From: Loktanella salsilacus
GTDB taxonomy: Bacteria; Pseudomonadota; Alphaproteobacteria; Rhodobacterales; Rhodobacteraceae
Reading direction: 5' to 3'
Length of the DNA: 64,000 bases
Assembly: GCF_900114485.1 (NCBI RefSeq)
Contig: NZ_FOTF01000001.1
Span: 1 to 64,000 of the forward strand
In this document: positions 27,084 through 36,818 of the stretch, piece by piece
How the letters are laid out: the number at the start of each line of letters is the position of its first letter
How positions within the stretch are numbered: position 1 is the first letter of the stretch
Notes under the pieces: generated by a model
Told to the model about the DNA's origin: nothing
Seen by the model: the letters and a program-made list of their open reading frames with translations, nothing else
The model's database searches: none
Program-made: the position numbers and the translations under genes

Positions 27084-27629
27084 ATGCCCCCCATCGACGC
27101 CACCATCACCAATGCCCCGATCAAAGACCCCAGCCGCCTGCCCCATGAAAAAGGCTTTCACATCAGCTGGGACCAGTTGCACCGCGACAGCCGCGCGCTG
27201 GCATGGCGCCTTGATGGCCACGGCCCCGATAACGGCGGGTGGCGCGCCGTCGTCGCCATTACGCGCGGCGGCATGGCGCCTGCAATGATCGTTGCCCGCG
27301 AACTCGACATCCGCACCGTGGATACGATCAGCATTAAATCCTACGACCACCAAGCCCAGTCCGAGGCGAAAGTCCTCAAGTCCCCCGATGCGGATATTAT
27401 GGGCGACGGCACAGGCATCCTGATCGTCGACGATCTGGTCGATTCTGGCCGCACCCTTGAAGTCGTGCGCGGCCTCTACCCCAACGCCCACTTTGCCACG
27501 GTCTACGCCAAGCCAAAGGGCCGCCCGCAGGTCGATACTTTCATCACCGAAGTCAGCCAAGACACTTGGATCTTTTTCCCATGGGACATGGCGCTGCAAT
27601 ACGTCGAACCCTACCGCGGCAAGGACTAA
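27084..27629 (+). CDS. gpt: Xanthine-guanine phosphoribosyltransferase
   Basis: A 181-residue purine-salvage enzyme that joins xanthine or guanine to PRPP. The PRPP-binding motif [17 protein letters not shown] lies near residue 111-127, [22 protein letters not shown] is the N-terminal Rossmann-like segment, and the C-terminal DTWIFFPWD provides the base-stacking aromatic region. The ATG at 27084 has AAAGG 6 bases upstream, better than the ATG at 27069 that abuts the previous stop. It is followed 3 bp later by the DUF2127 gene. Confidence 0.9.
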   Translation: MPPIDATITNAPIKDPSRLPHEKGFHISWDQLHRDSRALAWRLDGHGPDNGGWRAVVAITRGGMAPAMIVARELDIRTVDTISIKSYDHQAQSEAKVLKSPDADIMGDGTGILIVDDLVDSGRTLEVVRGLYPNAHFATVYAKPKGRPQVDTFITEVSQDTWIFFPWDMALQYVEPYRGKD

Positions 27630-27632
27630 AAA

Positions 27633-28130
27633 TTGACGCACCGCCGGGCGTGGCTGATCGAATGGACGTTTCGTCTGTCACTGCTTGGGAAAGCTATGCT
27701 CGGCATAGCGCAGGTTATTGGCGGGCTGTTCCTTGCGATCATGCCCGCCGACGCCATCGCCCGCACCGCTGATGCCCTGACCCGCAGCGAACTGGCGCAA
27801 GACCCCACCGACCGCTTCGCCAAAGCGGTGATGCACTGGGCCCACGCCATCAACCCCGCGGCAGAGCATTTTTACATCATCTACCTGCTCGGCCACGGTA
27901 TCATTCACTTCGTGGTGGTGATCGCCCTGCTGCTGAAATCCCGCATCGCCTACCCGTTCTCGGTAGCGACGCTCATGGCGTTTGTTGGCTTCCAGACATG
28001 GGACTGGCTGCACACCCACGATCCCGCCCTACTGCTGCTGACCGCGCTCGACATCTTCGTGATCACCATCGTGATCCTCGAACACCGCCTGACAAAAGGC
28101 GCGGCCGCCGCCAAGTCCTCGCTTTTCTAA
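27633..28130 (+). CDS. DUF2127 family membrane protein
   Basis: A 165-residue predicted inner-membrane protein with four hydrophobic helices: FRLSLLGKAMLGIAQVIGGL, then YIIYLLGHGIIHFVVVIALL, then two C-terminal helices. The first half with WTFRLSLLGKAMLG matches the DUF2127 family, which has no established function. The TTG at 27633 is taken as the start because AAGGA lies 5 bases upstream inside the end of gpt; an internal ATG at 27696 would cut the first helix. It is the last gene of the fabI-led run. Confidence 0.78.
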   Translation: MTHRRAWLIEWTFRLSLLGKAMLGIAQVIGGLFLAIMPADAIARTADALTRSELAQDPTDRFAKAVMHWAHAINPAAEHFYIIYLLGHGIIHFVVVIALLLKSRIAYPFSVATLMAFVGFQTWDWLHTHDPALLLLTALDIFVITIVILEHRLTKGAAAAKSSLF

Positions 28131-28140
28131 AAATACTCCC
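28129..28140 (+). repeat. Short recurring element AAAAATACTCCC, copy 1
   Basis: The 12-mer AAAAATACTCCC begins at the DUF2127 stop. The same 12-mer recurs at 62005-62016 just after purL. Both copies sit at the 3' end of an operon and are followed by a GC-rich stretch. Here ATTTGGC/GCCAAAT (about 28150-28166) adds a small hairpin. Confidence 0.5.
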
Positions 28141-28200
28141 GCCCCGGTGATTTGGCGCAGCCAAATGCACCTAAGAGGCATCCCGCCGCTGCGACCCGCC

Positions 28201-29709
28201 TCAGCGGTTGCCTTTGCCCGCGAACATCGCCGCATCCGCAGCCGCCTTGCGGATCGCGTTGGATTTATGGACGGTCTCTTGGTATTCCGCTTCCGGGTCG
28301 CTGTCATAAACAACGCCGCCGCCGGCCTGAATATACAGCTTCTCGTCCTTCACCACAGCGGTGCGCAGGGCGATGCACATGTCCATATCGCCATTGGCGG
28401 AAAAGTACCCGCAGCCGCCACCATAGACGCCGCGTTTTTCCGGCTCCAGCTCGTCGATGATCTCCATCGCGCGCACCTTTGGCGCGCCTGACACGGTGCC
28501 CGCAGGCATCCCGGCAAAGAACGCGGACAGCGCGTCTTGATCATCACGCAGTTCGCCCACCACGTTCGATACGATATGCATCACATGGGAATAGCGCTCG
28601 ACGATGAACTGTTCGGTCGGGCGCACGGTGCCAACTTTCGACACCTTTCCGGTATCGTTGCGGCCCAGATCAAGCAGCATCAGATGCTCTGCCAGCTCTT
28701 TTTGGTCTGCCAGCAGATCAGCCTCTAGGGCGGTATCTTCCTCGGGCGTCGCACCCCTTGGCCGCGTGCCAGCGATCGGCCGGATCGTCACTTCACTGCC
28801 GAAGACCCGCACAAGGATCTCTGGCGAAGCACCAATGACCTGAAAGCCGCCAAAGTTGAAGAAGAACATAAACGGCGACGGGTTGGTGCGCCGCAGGCTG
28901 CGATACAGCGCAAAGGGCGGCTCTGGAAAATCCTGCGTCCAGCGCTGGCTGGGGACCACCTGAAAGATATCGCCAGCGCGGATATATTCCTTCGCCGTCT
29001 CAACCGCCGCCAGATAGCCGTCATGGCTGAAATTCGATACCGGCGCTGCAATGGGCGACGGGTCGGACAGCGTGTGGGTGGACGGTACCGTGCGCTCCAA
29101 CGCGCGCTCTGCATCGCGCACCCGCTCTGCCGCTTGGGCATAGGCGGCGCGCGCACTTAGGCCCCCGCCAGCCCAAGCTGGTGCGACCAAGATCACGTCA
29201 CCTTTGACGCCGTCCAGCACCGCCACGACGGAAGGGCGCAGCATCATCGCATCCGGCAGCCCCAGCGGGTCCGGATTCACGTTCGGCAGGCGTTCCACCA
29301 GACGGATCATGTCATAGCCCAGATAACCAAACAGGCCCGCGCTGGCCGCAGGCAGCCCCGCTGGCAGATCAATCCGGCTTTCCGCGATCAACCCGCGCAG
29401 GGCCGCCAGCGGGTCAGCCTCGTCCGCGACATAGGCTTCGGAATCGTAGCGTGCATTGCGGTTCGTCCGGCTGACGGTGCCGCGACATTCCCAGATAAGA
29501 TCGGGGTTCATCCCGATGATCGAATACCGCCCGCGCACTTCCCCGCCCGTCACGCTTTCCAGCATGAAGGTGTTCAGCCCCGCATCCCCCAGCTTCAGCA
29601 TCAAGGACACCGGCGTGTCCAGATCAGCGGCCAACCGCGTCCAGACCACCTGATTTTCGCCGTTATCAAAGCCGCGCGCGAAACTGTCGAAATCGGGCAA
29701 AAGCGCCAT
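28201..29709 (-). CDS. trpE: Anthranilate synthase component I
   Basis: A 502-residue chorismate-binding enzyme forming anthranilate with the TrpG amidotransferase, the first step of tryptophan synthesis. The N-terminal domain carries the LLESVTGGE-like regulatory segment (FMLESVTGGEVRGRYS), which suggests tryptophan feedback. The C-terminal catalytic domain has FQVVPSQRW, IRPIAGTRPRGATPEEDTAL, LMLLDLGRNDTGKV and GTVSGAPKVRAMEIIDELE. It lies about 5 kb from trpG and on the opposite strand. The preceding gene on this strand encodes a periplasmic foldase 42 bp away. No trp leader peptide is visible in that short gap. Confidence 0.95.
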   Translation of the reverse strand: MALLPDFDSFARGFDNGENQVVWTRLAADLDTPVSLMLKLGDAGLNTFMLESVTGGEVRGRYSIIGMNPDLIWECRGTVSRTNRNARYDSEAYVADEADPLAALRGLIAESRIDLPAGLPAASAGLFGYLGYDMIRLVERLPNVNPDPLGLPDAMMLRPSVVAVLDGVKGDVILVAPAWAGGGLSARAAYAQAAERVRDAERALERTVPSTHTLSDPSPIAAPVSNFSHDGYLAAVETAKEYIRAGDIFQVVPSQRWTQDFPEPPFALYRSLRRTNPSPFMFFFNFGGFQVIGASPEILVRVFGSEVTIRPIAGTRPRGATPEEDTALEADLLADQKELAEHLMLLDLGRNDTGKVSKVGTVRPTEQFIVERYSHVMHIVSNVVGELRDDQDALSAFFAGMPAGTVSGAPKVRAMEIIDELEPEKRGVYGGGCGYFSANGDMDMCIALRTAVVKDEKLYIQAGGGVVYDSDPEAEYQETVHKSNAIRKAAADAAMFAGKGNR

Positions 29710-29751
29710 ATCAGGGGTGGTCCTTGCTTGGGTCGGTCTTGGGGTTTTGGC

Positions 29752-31593
29752 TTACTGCATCTGCGCGTTGACGGCGTTCACGGCGGCCTGATCGATGCTC
29801 ACATCGGTGCGCGCGCGCACGGCTTCGGCGAAGGCGTCAAACACATCCTGCGCAATCCCGGCAGAGGCTTGGCTTGTGATATCCGCCGCCTGCGCTGTCA
29901 GACGCTCTGACGCCAGATCGGCTGGCTTGACCTCATTCAGGCGCACAATGATCGCGCCCGCTTCGGTCGGCAGCACGCGGGTTTCGCCCGGTGCCATCTC
30001 GAACACGGTGCGCATAAAGCCCTCTGGCGTGTCCGCAACAAAGCTGCCGCGCGTCAGGTTTGCACTGGGCGTGGGCGTCAGCGCCAGCGCGCTGAGATCG
30101 GTGTCAGAGGCGACGTCGTTTGCGATGGCCTGCGCCTGCTCTAACACAGCAGTCTTTTCGGCGGCAGCGCGCCATGCGTCCTCTAGCCGGGCGCGGACGT
30201 CGTCCAGCGGCTGCACCGCAGGCGGCGTCACCGAGTCCAGACGCAGGGCAAAGATACCGCCGTCGTCCAGGTCGACCAGCTCGGGGTATGCGCCCTCGGT
30301 CGCGGCCGTGGCCGCCGTGCGAAAGGCTTCATAGGCGGCGGGGCCTTCGGTGCTGCCAGCGGTGTAGTCGATGGTCTGCAGTTCAAGTTCGGTCCGCTCG
30401 GCAAGGTCTTCCAGCGTTGCGCCGCCTGCGATCAGATCGTTGATCGTCTCTGCGTCGGCCTGAATAACGCGGCGGGCTTGGTCGGTCGCCAGCTCGTCGC
30501 GCAGCTCTGGTGCGGCCTCTTCAAAGGTTGTCTCTTCTGCGGCCAGCACGGCGTTCACGCGGAACAGCGCCGGGCCAAGGTTAGTATCTTGCGGGCCGAC
30601 CACATCGCCAGCGCTGGCGGCAAAGACAGCCTCGCCTGCAGTGCCCAAATCTTCGATGGCAACATCGCCAAGATCAACGTCGCTAAGCGACAGGCCGCGC
30701 TCTGTCACCAGAGCGTCAAAATCCAGTTCTTCTGCAGTCAAACGGGCCAAGGCGGCATCCGCCTCTTCGACCGTGCCGAAAACCAGACGCTCGACAAGGC
30801 GGCGCTCTGGCTGGCTAAAGGTGTCGATGCGCTGGCCATACAGGTCCTGCACCTGCGCGTCGTCGATGGTGACTTTGTCCGCCAGCATCGCAGGCGTCAG
30901 CATCGCATAGGTGATCTGGCGTGCTTCGGGCGCGGTGAACATGTCAGGGTTTTCGTCATAGAAGGCCTGCAAGTCTGTGTCCGTCGGGCCGGGCACTGGT
31001 GTCGTCAGAATTGCGGCGGTCACGGGCGCGGTTTCAATATCCCGCGTCTCGCCCAAAAAGGCGGTGACAGTTTCGGCATAAACCGGGGCGGCAGGGATGC
31101 CGCCGACGACAGCACCTTGCAGCAAGGTGCGCGACAGCTCATCGCGGATGCTGGTTTCATACGCGGCCTCTGACAGGCCAACGTTGCGCAGGGCGTTGCT
31201 ATACACGGTGCGGTCAAAGCTGCCGGACAGCGACTGGAACGCTGGGTTAGACAGCACCTCGTCGCGCACGCGGGTATCGCCAACGGACACGCCAAGCTCG
31301 GCCGCCTCGTTATCCAGCGTGCGCTGCGTGACGACCTGCGCCAGCACCGAACGGTCAAGCCCGATGGCCTGGGCCTGTTGGAACGTCACGCGGGACCCGA
31401 CCTGCGCATCTAGGCTGCGCAGCTGTTCGTTCAGCGCCGATTGATAGGACGCGACTGAGATTTCTTTGTCCCCGGCGGTGCCAATCCGGCTGATGCCGCT
31501 GGTGAAGCCACCAGTGCCAAAGCCCAAAAGGCCGCCCATGATCAGGATCATAATGATCCAAACAGCAATCGGTGTGCGCTTTTTCTCAGCCAT
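29752..31593 (-). CDS. PpiD/SurA-like peptidyl-prolyl isomerase
   Basis: A 613-residue membrane-anchored periplasmic foldase. A single N-terminal transmembrane helix (about 10-32, WIIMILIMGGLLGFGTG) is followed by a SurA_N-type helical chaperone region (EISVASYQSALNEQ). A parvulin-like domain around 240-360 follows (AEEADAALARLTAEELDFDA), and a long helical C-terminal part ends the protein. The layout matches PpiD of alphaproteobacteria, which assists folding of exported proteins; the parvulin active site looks degenerate. It is upstream of trpE on the same strand, an arrangement usual in this group. Confidence 0.87.
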   Translation of the reverse strand: MAEKKRTPIAVWIIMILIMGGLLGFGTGGFTSGISRIGTAGDKEISVASYQSALNEQLRSLDAQVGSRVTFQQAQAIGLDRSVLAQVVTQRTLDNEAAELGVSVGDTRVRDEVLSNPAFQSLSGSFDRTVYSNALRNVGLSEAAYETSIRDELSRTLLQGAVVGGIPAAPVYAETVTAFLGETRDIETAPVTAAILTTPVPGPTDTDLQAFYDENPDMFTAPEARQITYAMLTPAMLADKVTIDDAQVQDLYGQRIDTFSQPERRLVERLVFGTVEEADAALARLTAEELDFDALVTERGLSLSDVDLGDVAIEDLGTAGEAVFAASAGDVVGPQDTNLGPALFRVNAVLAAEETTFEEAAPELRDELATDQARRVIQADAETINDLIAGGATLEDLAERTELELQTIDYTAGSTEGPAAYEAFRTAATAATEGAYPELVDLDDGGIFALRLDSVTPPAVQPLDDVRARLEDAWRAAAEKTAVLEQAQAIANDVASDTDLSALALTPTPSANLTRGSFVADTPEGFMRTVFEMAPGETRVLPTEAGAIIVRLNEVKPADLASERLTAQAADITSQASAGIAQDVFDAFAEAVRARTDVSIDQAAVNAVNAQMQ

Positions 31594-31683
31594 GATCTGC
31601 GGGCCCCCTCGCGTGATACGTCACGTTAATCGTCGCGACTGCATAAGTTGCTGCCCGCCTACGTGCAAGGGCCGCGCGGCGTG

Positions 31684-32862
31684 TCAGGGGGTGTAAGCAG
31701 CCAGCCGGCCGAACAATTCCGCGACACCGGCGCGGTCGATATTGGCAAAGGCGATGCGCAGCTCGCGCGGGCCAGCCGGATCGGAGGCCGGGCGGAACAT
31801 CGTGCCGGGCAGGCATAAGATACCCGCGCCCGCCACCAGCCGCTGCGCCAGATCGTCCGAGGCGATGTCAAAGGGATGCTGTAGATAGGCGAAATAGGCC
31901 CCGCAGCCCAAAATTTTCCATCCCTTTTCAGCCAGTTGCGGGAAATGGTCGATGATCGCAGCGCGGCGGTCAAGGATCTCGTCCCGCTCTCCTGCCAGCC
32001 ACTGATCTAGGTTCCGCATTCCCCAAAGCGCAGCGCGCTGACCCAGCTGGTTGGGGCAGATCGCGACCGTATCCAGAAACTTTTCCACCTCTGCCAGACG
32101 CGCCTGCGACGCCGTGATCGCGCCAACGCGGTGGCCTGTCAGGCGGTAGGCTTTGGAAAAGCTGTAAAGCTGGATCAGCGTGTCGTCCCAATCGGGGTCG
32201 GTGAACAGATCGTGCACGACACCGCTGCGTGCATCGAAATCGCGATAGGTCTCGTCCACGATCAGCGCGATGCCCCTGCTGCGGCACAGATCGCGGAACG
32301 CAGACAGCGTCGCTGCGGGATATTCCACGCCGCCGGGGTTATTGGGGCTTACCAAGACGATCGCGCGGGTGCGCTCGGTGATCAGCGCTTCAGCATCCGC
32401 AGCGCTTGGGATCAGCCCCGCGCCCGCCTGCAGCGGCACGGTCACAGCGCCCGCCATATCCAGCCACATCGCGTGGTTGAAATAATAAGGCACCGGCAGG
32501 ATCACCTCGTCCCCTTCAGCGCATAGCGTTGAAATCGCGGCGGCAAAGGCTTGGTTGCAGCCAGAGGTGATCGCCACCTGCGCAGGCGTCACCGTGCCTG
32601 CATAATCGCGCGACCACCGCGCCGCGACCTCTGCCCGCAAGTCTGGCAAACCCAGCACCGGGCCATACAGATGCGCGGACGGATCGGTCAGCACGATCTG
32701 CGCCATCGCCTCTAGCATCGGTTGCGGCGGCGCATCAACGGGCGCTGCCTGCGAGACGTTAATCAAAGGCCGATCTGCCGGATGCGTGACACCGTCCAGC
32801 CAGCGCCGCGCCTCCATCACCGGGGGGGAAAACGTCATCTCGGTCCGGGGCAGCTTGCGCAT
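31684..32862 (-). CDS. Class I/II pyridoxal-phosphate aminotransferase
   Basis: A 392-residue fold-type I aminotransferase. The N-terminal INVSQAAPVDAPP, substrate segment HLYGPVLGLPDLRAEVA, SGCNQAFAAAI cofactor loop, SPNNPGG motif, VDETYRDFD (Asp that contacts the pyridine nitrogen) and YSFSKAYRLTGHRVG with the Schiff-base Lys are all present. The substrate cannot be fixed; aspartate/aromatic-like activity is plausible. The start at 32862 has AGGA 7 bases upstream; 32871 is a close alternative. It begins only about 10 bp after the polysaccharide deacetylase gene, so the two are co-transcribed. Confidence 0.88.
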   Translation of the reverse strand: MRKLPRTEMTFSPPVMEARRWLDGVTHPADRPLINVSQAAPVDAPPQPMLEAMAQIVLTDPSAHLYGPVLGLPDLRAEVAARWSRDYAGTVTPAQVAITSGCNQAFAAAISTLCAEGDEVILPVPYYFNHAMWLDMAGAVTVPLQAGAGLIPSAADAEALITERTRAIVLVSPNNPGGVEYPAATLSAFRDLCRSRGIALIVDETYRDFDARSGVVHDLFTDPDWDDTLIQLYSFSKAYRLTGHRVGAITASQARLAEVEKFLDTVAICPNQLGQRAALWGMRNLDQWLAGERDEILDRRAAIIDHFPQLAEKGWKILGCGAYFAYLQHPFDIASDDLAQRLVAGAGILCLPGTMFRPASDPAGPRELRIAFANIDRAGVAELFGRLAAYTP

Positions 32863-32872
32863 AGTGGTCATC

Positions 32873-34402
32873 CTATTGTGCCAAGAGCGTGGTGGACAGC
32901 GGTGCCAGCGCCACCTGCCCTGCCCGGTTCGCCGTGCCCCACAAGATCAGCGCCGAAATCGTCTCTGGCCGGATCCGGCCGAGCAGCACGACACCCGGCT
33001 GTTGCCGCGCCCGGAACGCCGCTTGATCGATAAAGCGGCGAATGACCCGCGCGTCCTGCCCGTTACCGTCCAGATCACGATAAATCGTGGCGGCGCGCAC
33101 GTCCGCAGCCGCTGCCGCGCGCAAAGTCGAATTCAGCCCGCCGTCCGGCATCAGCAGACCGCGTCCGTCATCTGACAGCGCATCCATGATCCGTCCGGTG
33201 ATATCGCTTTGGGACGGGATCGGGTGATCTTCGGTCGCGACCAGCACCACTGCGCGGGGCAGCGCATCAAATGTACCCTCTAGCGCAATCGCGGCGTCAT
33301 TGCTGGTGCCGCCGTCGGGCAAGGACACCAACGCGCCGATTTCGATCCCCGCCGCGGCATAGGCTTCCATGCGTTCGGACGCGCCCACCGCCGAAGGGTC
33401 CAGCAACACGGTGACCGGAAACGGCACATCCGCCAAGGCGCGCGCGCCGTCGGACATGATGCCGTCGTCGATCAACACCACCGACATCAGCGGAAGGTCA
33501 GCCGCGTTATCGAAAAACGCGCCGTAGCGGATCAAGGCAGGCATCGCATCCGTGACCTCTGGCTCTGGCGCGGGATCGACCACCTCAGGCTCTGCCTGAT
33601 CTAAGCCGGGGCGACGGATGACGACGTTGCCGGTGCCGCCGGGCAATCCGGTAGAGGGCGTGTCGATAATCGTCACGACCGCAGGCAGGTCGGCCTTTGG
33701 CGCAGGCTGCGCTGCGGGCGGCGTGTCGATCACAAGCGGCGCGGCTTCAGCGCTTTGCGCCTCTGGTGCAGCCTCGATCTGCGCAGGCATATCCTCTGGC
33801 GCGATTTCAGGCGCGGCCTCGGCTTCGGCGGTGTCAGCAACCTCAGGCATCTCAGCCTGTGGCGCTTCCGGCAGCTCGGCAACAGCCTCTGGCGCAGGTT
33901 CTTCTTCGACGATGATCAAAGGCGCGTCAGCGTCCGGCGTCACCACGATCACCGGCGTATCGGCGGTGGCATCGACGATAATATCAGCCTCGGCGTCGGG
34001 CAGTTGCGGCGGCATGCTTTGCGGGTTGGGAAACACGGGCTCATCGCCGCTTGGCTCTGTCGCCAAAGCCGCCACGGGCACATCAGGGGCCACGGGCGCA
34101 GCAGGCGCATCAGCGGCCAAGGGCGCGGCCAGTGCATCATTTTCAGCGCCGGGCGCATCATCGGGCGCGGCATCCGGCGCGGTCAAGGCATCCACGGGCG
34201 CAGGCGCTGTGGGCGCATCCACCCCGGCGACCTGCGGCAGGGCATCCGTATTTGCAGGCGCCATCTGCGGCGCGTCGTCCAGCACGACCAAGGGTGCCTG
34301 CGGCGGCGTCACGCCAGCGGGCTGCGGCGCCATGACCGACACAACGGCCGCACCGGCCCCGCCGATGACTACACCCCAGAAGGCGCCTTTCAGAAATGCC
34401 AT
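32873..34402 (-). CDS. Divergent polysaccharide deacetylase family protein with long acidic linker
   Basis: A 509-residue protein. An N-terminal hydrophobic segment (FWGVVIGGAGAAVVSVMA, about 8-25) anchors or exports it. Residues ~30-285 are an unusually Ala/Pro/Asp/Glu-rich, low-complexity stretch. The last ~220 residues form the divergent polysaccharide deacetylase (YibQ-like) domain, with MSVVLIDDGIMSDGA, PFPVTVLLDPSA and LGRIRPETISALILWG. Such proteins are periplasmic and of uncertain activity. Codon bias stays normal across the linker, so it is a real coding region. Confidence 0.85.
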   Translation of the reverse strand: MAFLKGAFWGVVIGGAGAAVVSVMAPQPAGVTPPQAPLVVLDDAPQMAPANTDALPQVAGVDAPTAPAPVDALTAPDAAPDDAPGAENDALAAPLAADAPAAPVAPDVPVAALATEPSGDEPVFPNPQSMPPQLPDAEADIIVDATADTPVIVVTPDADAPLIIVEEEPAPEAVAELPEAPQAEMPEVADTAEAEAAPEIAPEDMPAQIEAAPEAQSAEAAPLVIDTPPAAQPAPKADLPAVVTIIDTPSTGLPGGTGNVVIRRPGLDQAEPEVVDPAPEPEVTDAMPALIRYGAFFDNAADLPLMSVVLIDDGIMSDGARALADVPFPVTVLLDPSAVGASERMEAYAAAGIEIGALVSLPDGGTSNDAAIALEGTFDALPRAVVLVATEDHPIPSQSDITGRIMDALSDDGRGLLMPDGGLNSTLRAAAAADVRAATIYRDLDGNGQDARVIRRFIDQAAFRARQQPGVVLLGRIRPETISALILWGTANRAGQVALAPLSTTLLAQ

Positions 34403-34570
34403 AAGTATACTGCCCTTGCCTGTCTTGTCTGCCCGTTTGGTGGCCGTACCCCTGCCGGATTCGGCCAGCGGCCTTGACGCCTGCCTGCGTCCTGCCCCAT
34501 ATCGAGGGCAACTATACCGTGACCCGTCCGGGCTTCGGTAGCCCCTAATTCACCCAAGACCGGCACCCGC

Positions 34571-35152
34571 ATGATCCTGCTTATCGATAACTACGACAGT
34601 TTCACCTATAATCTGGTCCATTATCTGGGCGATCTGGGCGCGGATGTGGTCGTGCACCGCAATGACGCGATCGACGTGCAGGCCGCAATGGCGCTGAAAC
34701 CCTCTGCCATCGTGCTGTCCCCCGGCCCCAAAGCACCTGCGCAGGCTGGCATCTGCCTGGCCCTGACGCACGCTGCTGCCGAAACCCGCACCCCGCTGCT
34801 GGGCGTCTGCCTTGGCCACCAAACGATTGGAGAGGCCTTTGGCGGCAATATCGTGCGCTGCCATGAAATTGTGCACGGCAAGATGGGCGAGATGCATCAC
34901 ACCAACCAAGGCGTGTTTCGCGGCCTGCCCAATCCGTTTCTGGCCACCCGCTATCACAGCCTTGTCGTGGACCGCGCCACCCTGCCTGCAGACCTTGAAG
35001 TCACGGCAGAGCTAACCGACGGGACCATCATGGGCCTGCAGCACCGCACGCTGCCGATCCAAGGCGTGCAATTTCACCCCGAAAGCATCCGGTCCGAACA
35101 CGGCCACCAGTTGTTGCAAAACTTCCTTGATATCGCGGCGGTCCCGGCATGA
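34571..35152 (+). CDS. trpG: Anthranilate synthase glutamine amidotransferase component
   Basis: A 193-residue class I glutamine amidotransferase supplying ammonia to TrpE. It starts [24 protein letters not shown] at 50-53 helps form the oxyanion region, GVCLGHQ holds nucleophile Cys80, and VQFHPESI near 167-174 supplies the catalytic His and Glu. It opens the plus-strand operon trpG-trpD-ung-trpC-moaC-moeA. A 168-bp gap separates it from the divergent deacetylase gene. The stop overlaps the trpD start by 4 bp. Confidence 0.95.
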   Translation: MILLIDNYDSFTYNLVHYLGDLGADVVVHRNDAIDVQAAMALKPSAIVLSPGPKAPAQAGICLALTHAAAETRTPLLGVCLGHQTIGEAFGGNIVRCHEIVHGKMGEMHHTNQGVFRGLPNPFLATRYHSLVVDRATLPADLEVTAELTDGTIMGLQHRTLPIQGVQFHPESIRSEHGHQLLQNFLDIAAVPA

Positions 35153-36165
35153 GCGACGCACTCAAGCCGCTGATCAACGCCGCCGCCGACGGCCCGCTAA
35201 CCCGCGCACAGGCCGAGGCAGCCTTTGCCATCCTGTTCGCCGGTGACGCGACCCCCGCCCAAATCGGCGGCTTTCTGATGGCCCTGCGCACCCGCGGCGA
35301 AACGGTGGACGAATACGCCGCCGCCGCCGCCGTGATGCGGGCCAAATGCGTGCCCGTGCGTGCGCCTGCGGATGCGATGGATATCGTCGGCACCGGGGGC
35401 GACGGCAAGCATACGCTGAATATCTCGACCGCGACCGCCTATGTCGTCGCTGGCGCGGGACAGCCCGTCGCCAAGCACGGCAACCGCAACCTTTCGTCCA
35501 AATCCGGCACCGCCGATGTGCAAACCGCCATGGGCGTCAATGTCATGGTCGGCGCAGATGTGGTTGAGCGCTGCATGAACGAGGCCGGGATCGGTTTCAT
35601 GATGGCCCCGATGTTCCACCCCGCCATGGCCCACGTCGGCCCGGTGCGCGCAGAACTTGGTGCAAGAACGATCTTTAACATTTTGGGACCACTGACAAAT
35701 CCTGCGGGCGTCAAACGCCAACTAACCGGCACCTATCGCCGCGACCTGATCCGCCCCATGGCAGAGGTGCTGCTCAACCTCGGCTCTGACGCGGCATGGC
35801 TGGTCCACGGATCGGACGGCACGGACGAGCTGGCAATTTCTGGCATCAGCTGGGTGGCCGCGCTGAAAGACGGCGCCATCACCGAACGCGAAGTCCATCC
35901 AGAGGATGCAGGCCTGCCCGTCCACGACTTCGCCGCCATCGTCGGCGGCACGCCAGAGGATAACGCAGCTGCCTTCCGCGCCTTGCTGGAGGGCGAGGCG
36001 AGCGCCTACCGCGACGCGACCTTGCTCAACGCCGCCGCAGCCCTGCACGTCGCAGGCAAGGCCGCAACGCTGAAAGACGGCGCAGCCATGGCGGCTGAAA
36101 GCATCGACAGCGGCAACGCCAAGGCCGCCGTGGACGCCGTCGCGCGTATCACATCGGCCAAGTGA
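35149..36165 (+). CDS. trpD: Anthranilate phosphoribosyltransferase
   Basis: A 338-residue enzyme that adds PRPP to anthranilate. [14 protein letters not shown] (the PRPP-binding loop) occurs near residue 83, [16 protein letters not shown] near 110, and [22 protein letters not shown] followed by [10 protein letters not shown] near 148-187. Length and order are normal. It overlaps trpG by ATGA and ung by GTGA, so all three are translated in a coupled way. Cytosolic. Confidence 0.95.
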   Translation: MSDALKPLINAAADGPLTRAQAEAAFAILFAGDATPAQIGGFLMALRTRGETVDEYAAAAAVMRAKCVPVRAPADAMDIVGTGGDGKHTLNISTATAYVVAGAGQPVAKHGNRNLSSKSGTADVQTAMGVNVMVGADVVERCMNEAGIGFMMAPMFHPAMAHVGPVRAELGARTIFNILGPLTNPAGVKRQLTGTYRRDLIRPMAEVLLNLGSDAAWLVHGSDGTDELAISGISWVAALKDGAITEREVHPEDAGLPVHDFAAIVGGTPEDNAAAFRALLEGEASAYRDATLLNAAAALHVAGKAATLKDGAAMAAESIDSGNAKAAVDAVARITSAK

Positions 36166-36818
36166 CAGGCTTCGATCTGTCCCGCCTTGGCGCTTGGGCC
36201 GACCTGCCGTTCTGGCAGAATGAGGGCGCGCAGATCGCCGCCGCGATCGACGTTGATCCCCGGCCTATCCTGCCGCCCCCCAGCGCGATGTTCGCCGCAT
36301 TGGAACGCACCCAGCCAGACGCCACAAAGGTCGTGATCCTAGGCCAAGACCCCTATCACACGCCGGGCAAGGCGGATGGCTTGGCTTTTTCAATCCCGCA
36401 GGATTTCGGCGGAAGGCTAGATAGTCTTGGAAACATTTTCAAAGAGTTACAGAGCGATCTTCATGTATCACGCGAACAAACGGACCTGTCCGATTGGGCA
36501 GATCAAGGTGTGCTTTTGCTGAACACTGCGCTGAGCGTGCCGCAGGGCAAGGCTGGCGGTCATGCCCGCCTTGGCTGGGACCGCCTCACGCGGCAGGTCA
36601 TCGCCCGCCTTGGCGACCGCCCTCGCGCCTATCTGCTGTGGGGCGCACATGCCCACGGATTTGCGCCAGATCGCCCTGCTGACCTTGTGATCCAAACCGC
36701 ACACCCGTCGCCACTGTCCGCCCGCCGCGGCTTTTTCGGCGCGCGGCCATTTTCAACCGTCAACGCGTGGCTTACACAGCGGGGACAAGCACCAATCGAC
36801 TGGGCAGGCACCAAATGA
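36162..36818 (+). CDS. ung: Uracil-DNA glycosylase
   Basis: A 218-residue family-1 uracil-DNA glycosylase that removes uracil from DNA. GQDPYH at 61-66 holds catalytic Asp63, [16 protein letters not shown] is the uracil-recognition strand, and HPSPLSA near 181-187 provides the catalytic His. GTG 36162 overlaps the trpD stop, and its own stop overlaps trpC by ATGA, so a repair gene is embedded in the trp operon. Codons from about 36411 to 36480 are much poorer in third-position G/C than the rest of the gene, with no loss of frame. Confidence 0.93.
   Translation: MTGFDLSRLGAWADLPFWQNEGAQIAAAIDVDPRPILPPPSAMFAALERTQPDATKVVILGQDPYHTPGKADGLAFSIPQDFGGRLDSLGNIFKELQSDLHVSREQTDLSDWADQGVLLLNTALSVPQGKAGGHARLGWDRLTRQVIARLGDRPRAYLLWGAHAHGFAPDRPADLVIQTAHPSPLSARRGFFGARPFSTVNAWLTQRGQAPIDWAGTK

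Noticed and set aside
26508-27641. A 377-codon minus-strand frame opposite the LysE gene and gpt
   Set aside because: It is the complement of two recognisable genes and its translation is His/Arg/Gly-rich without any motif.
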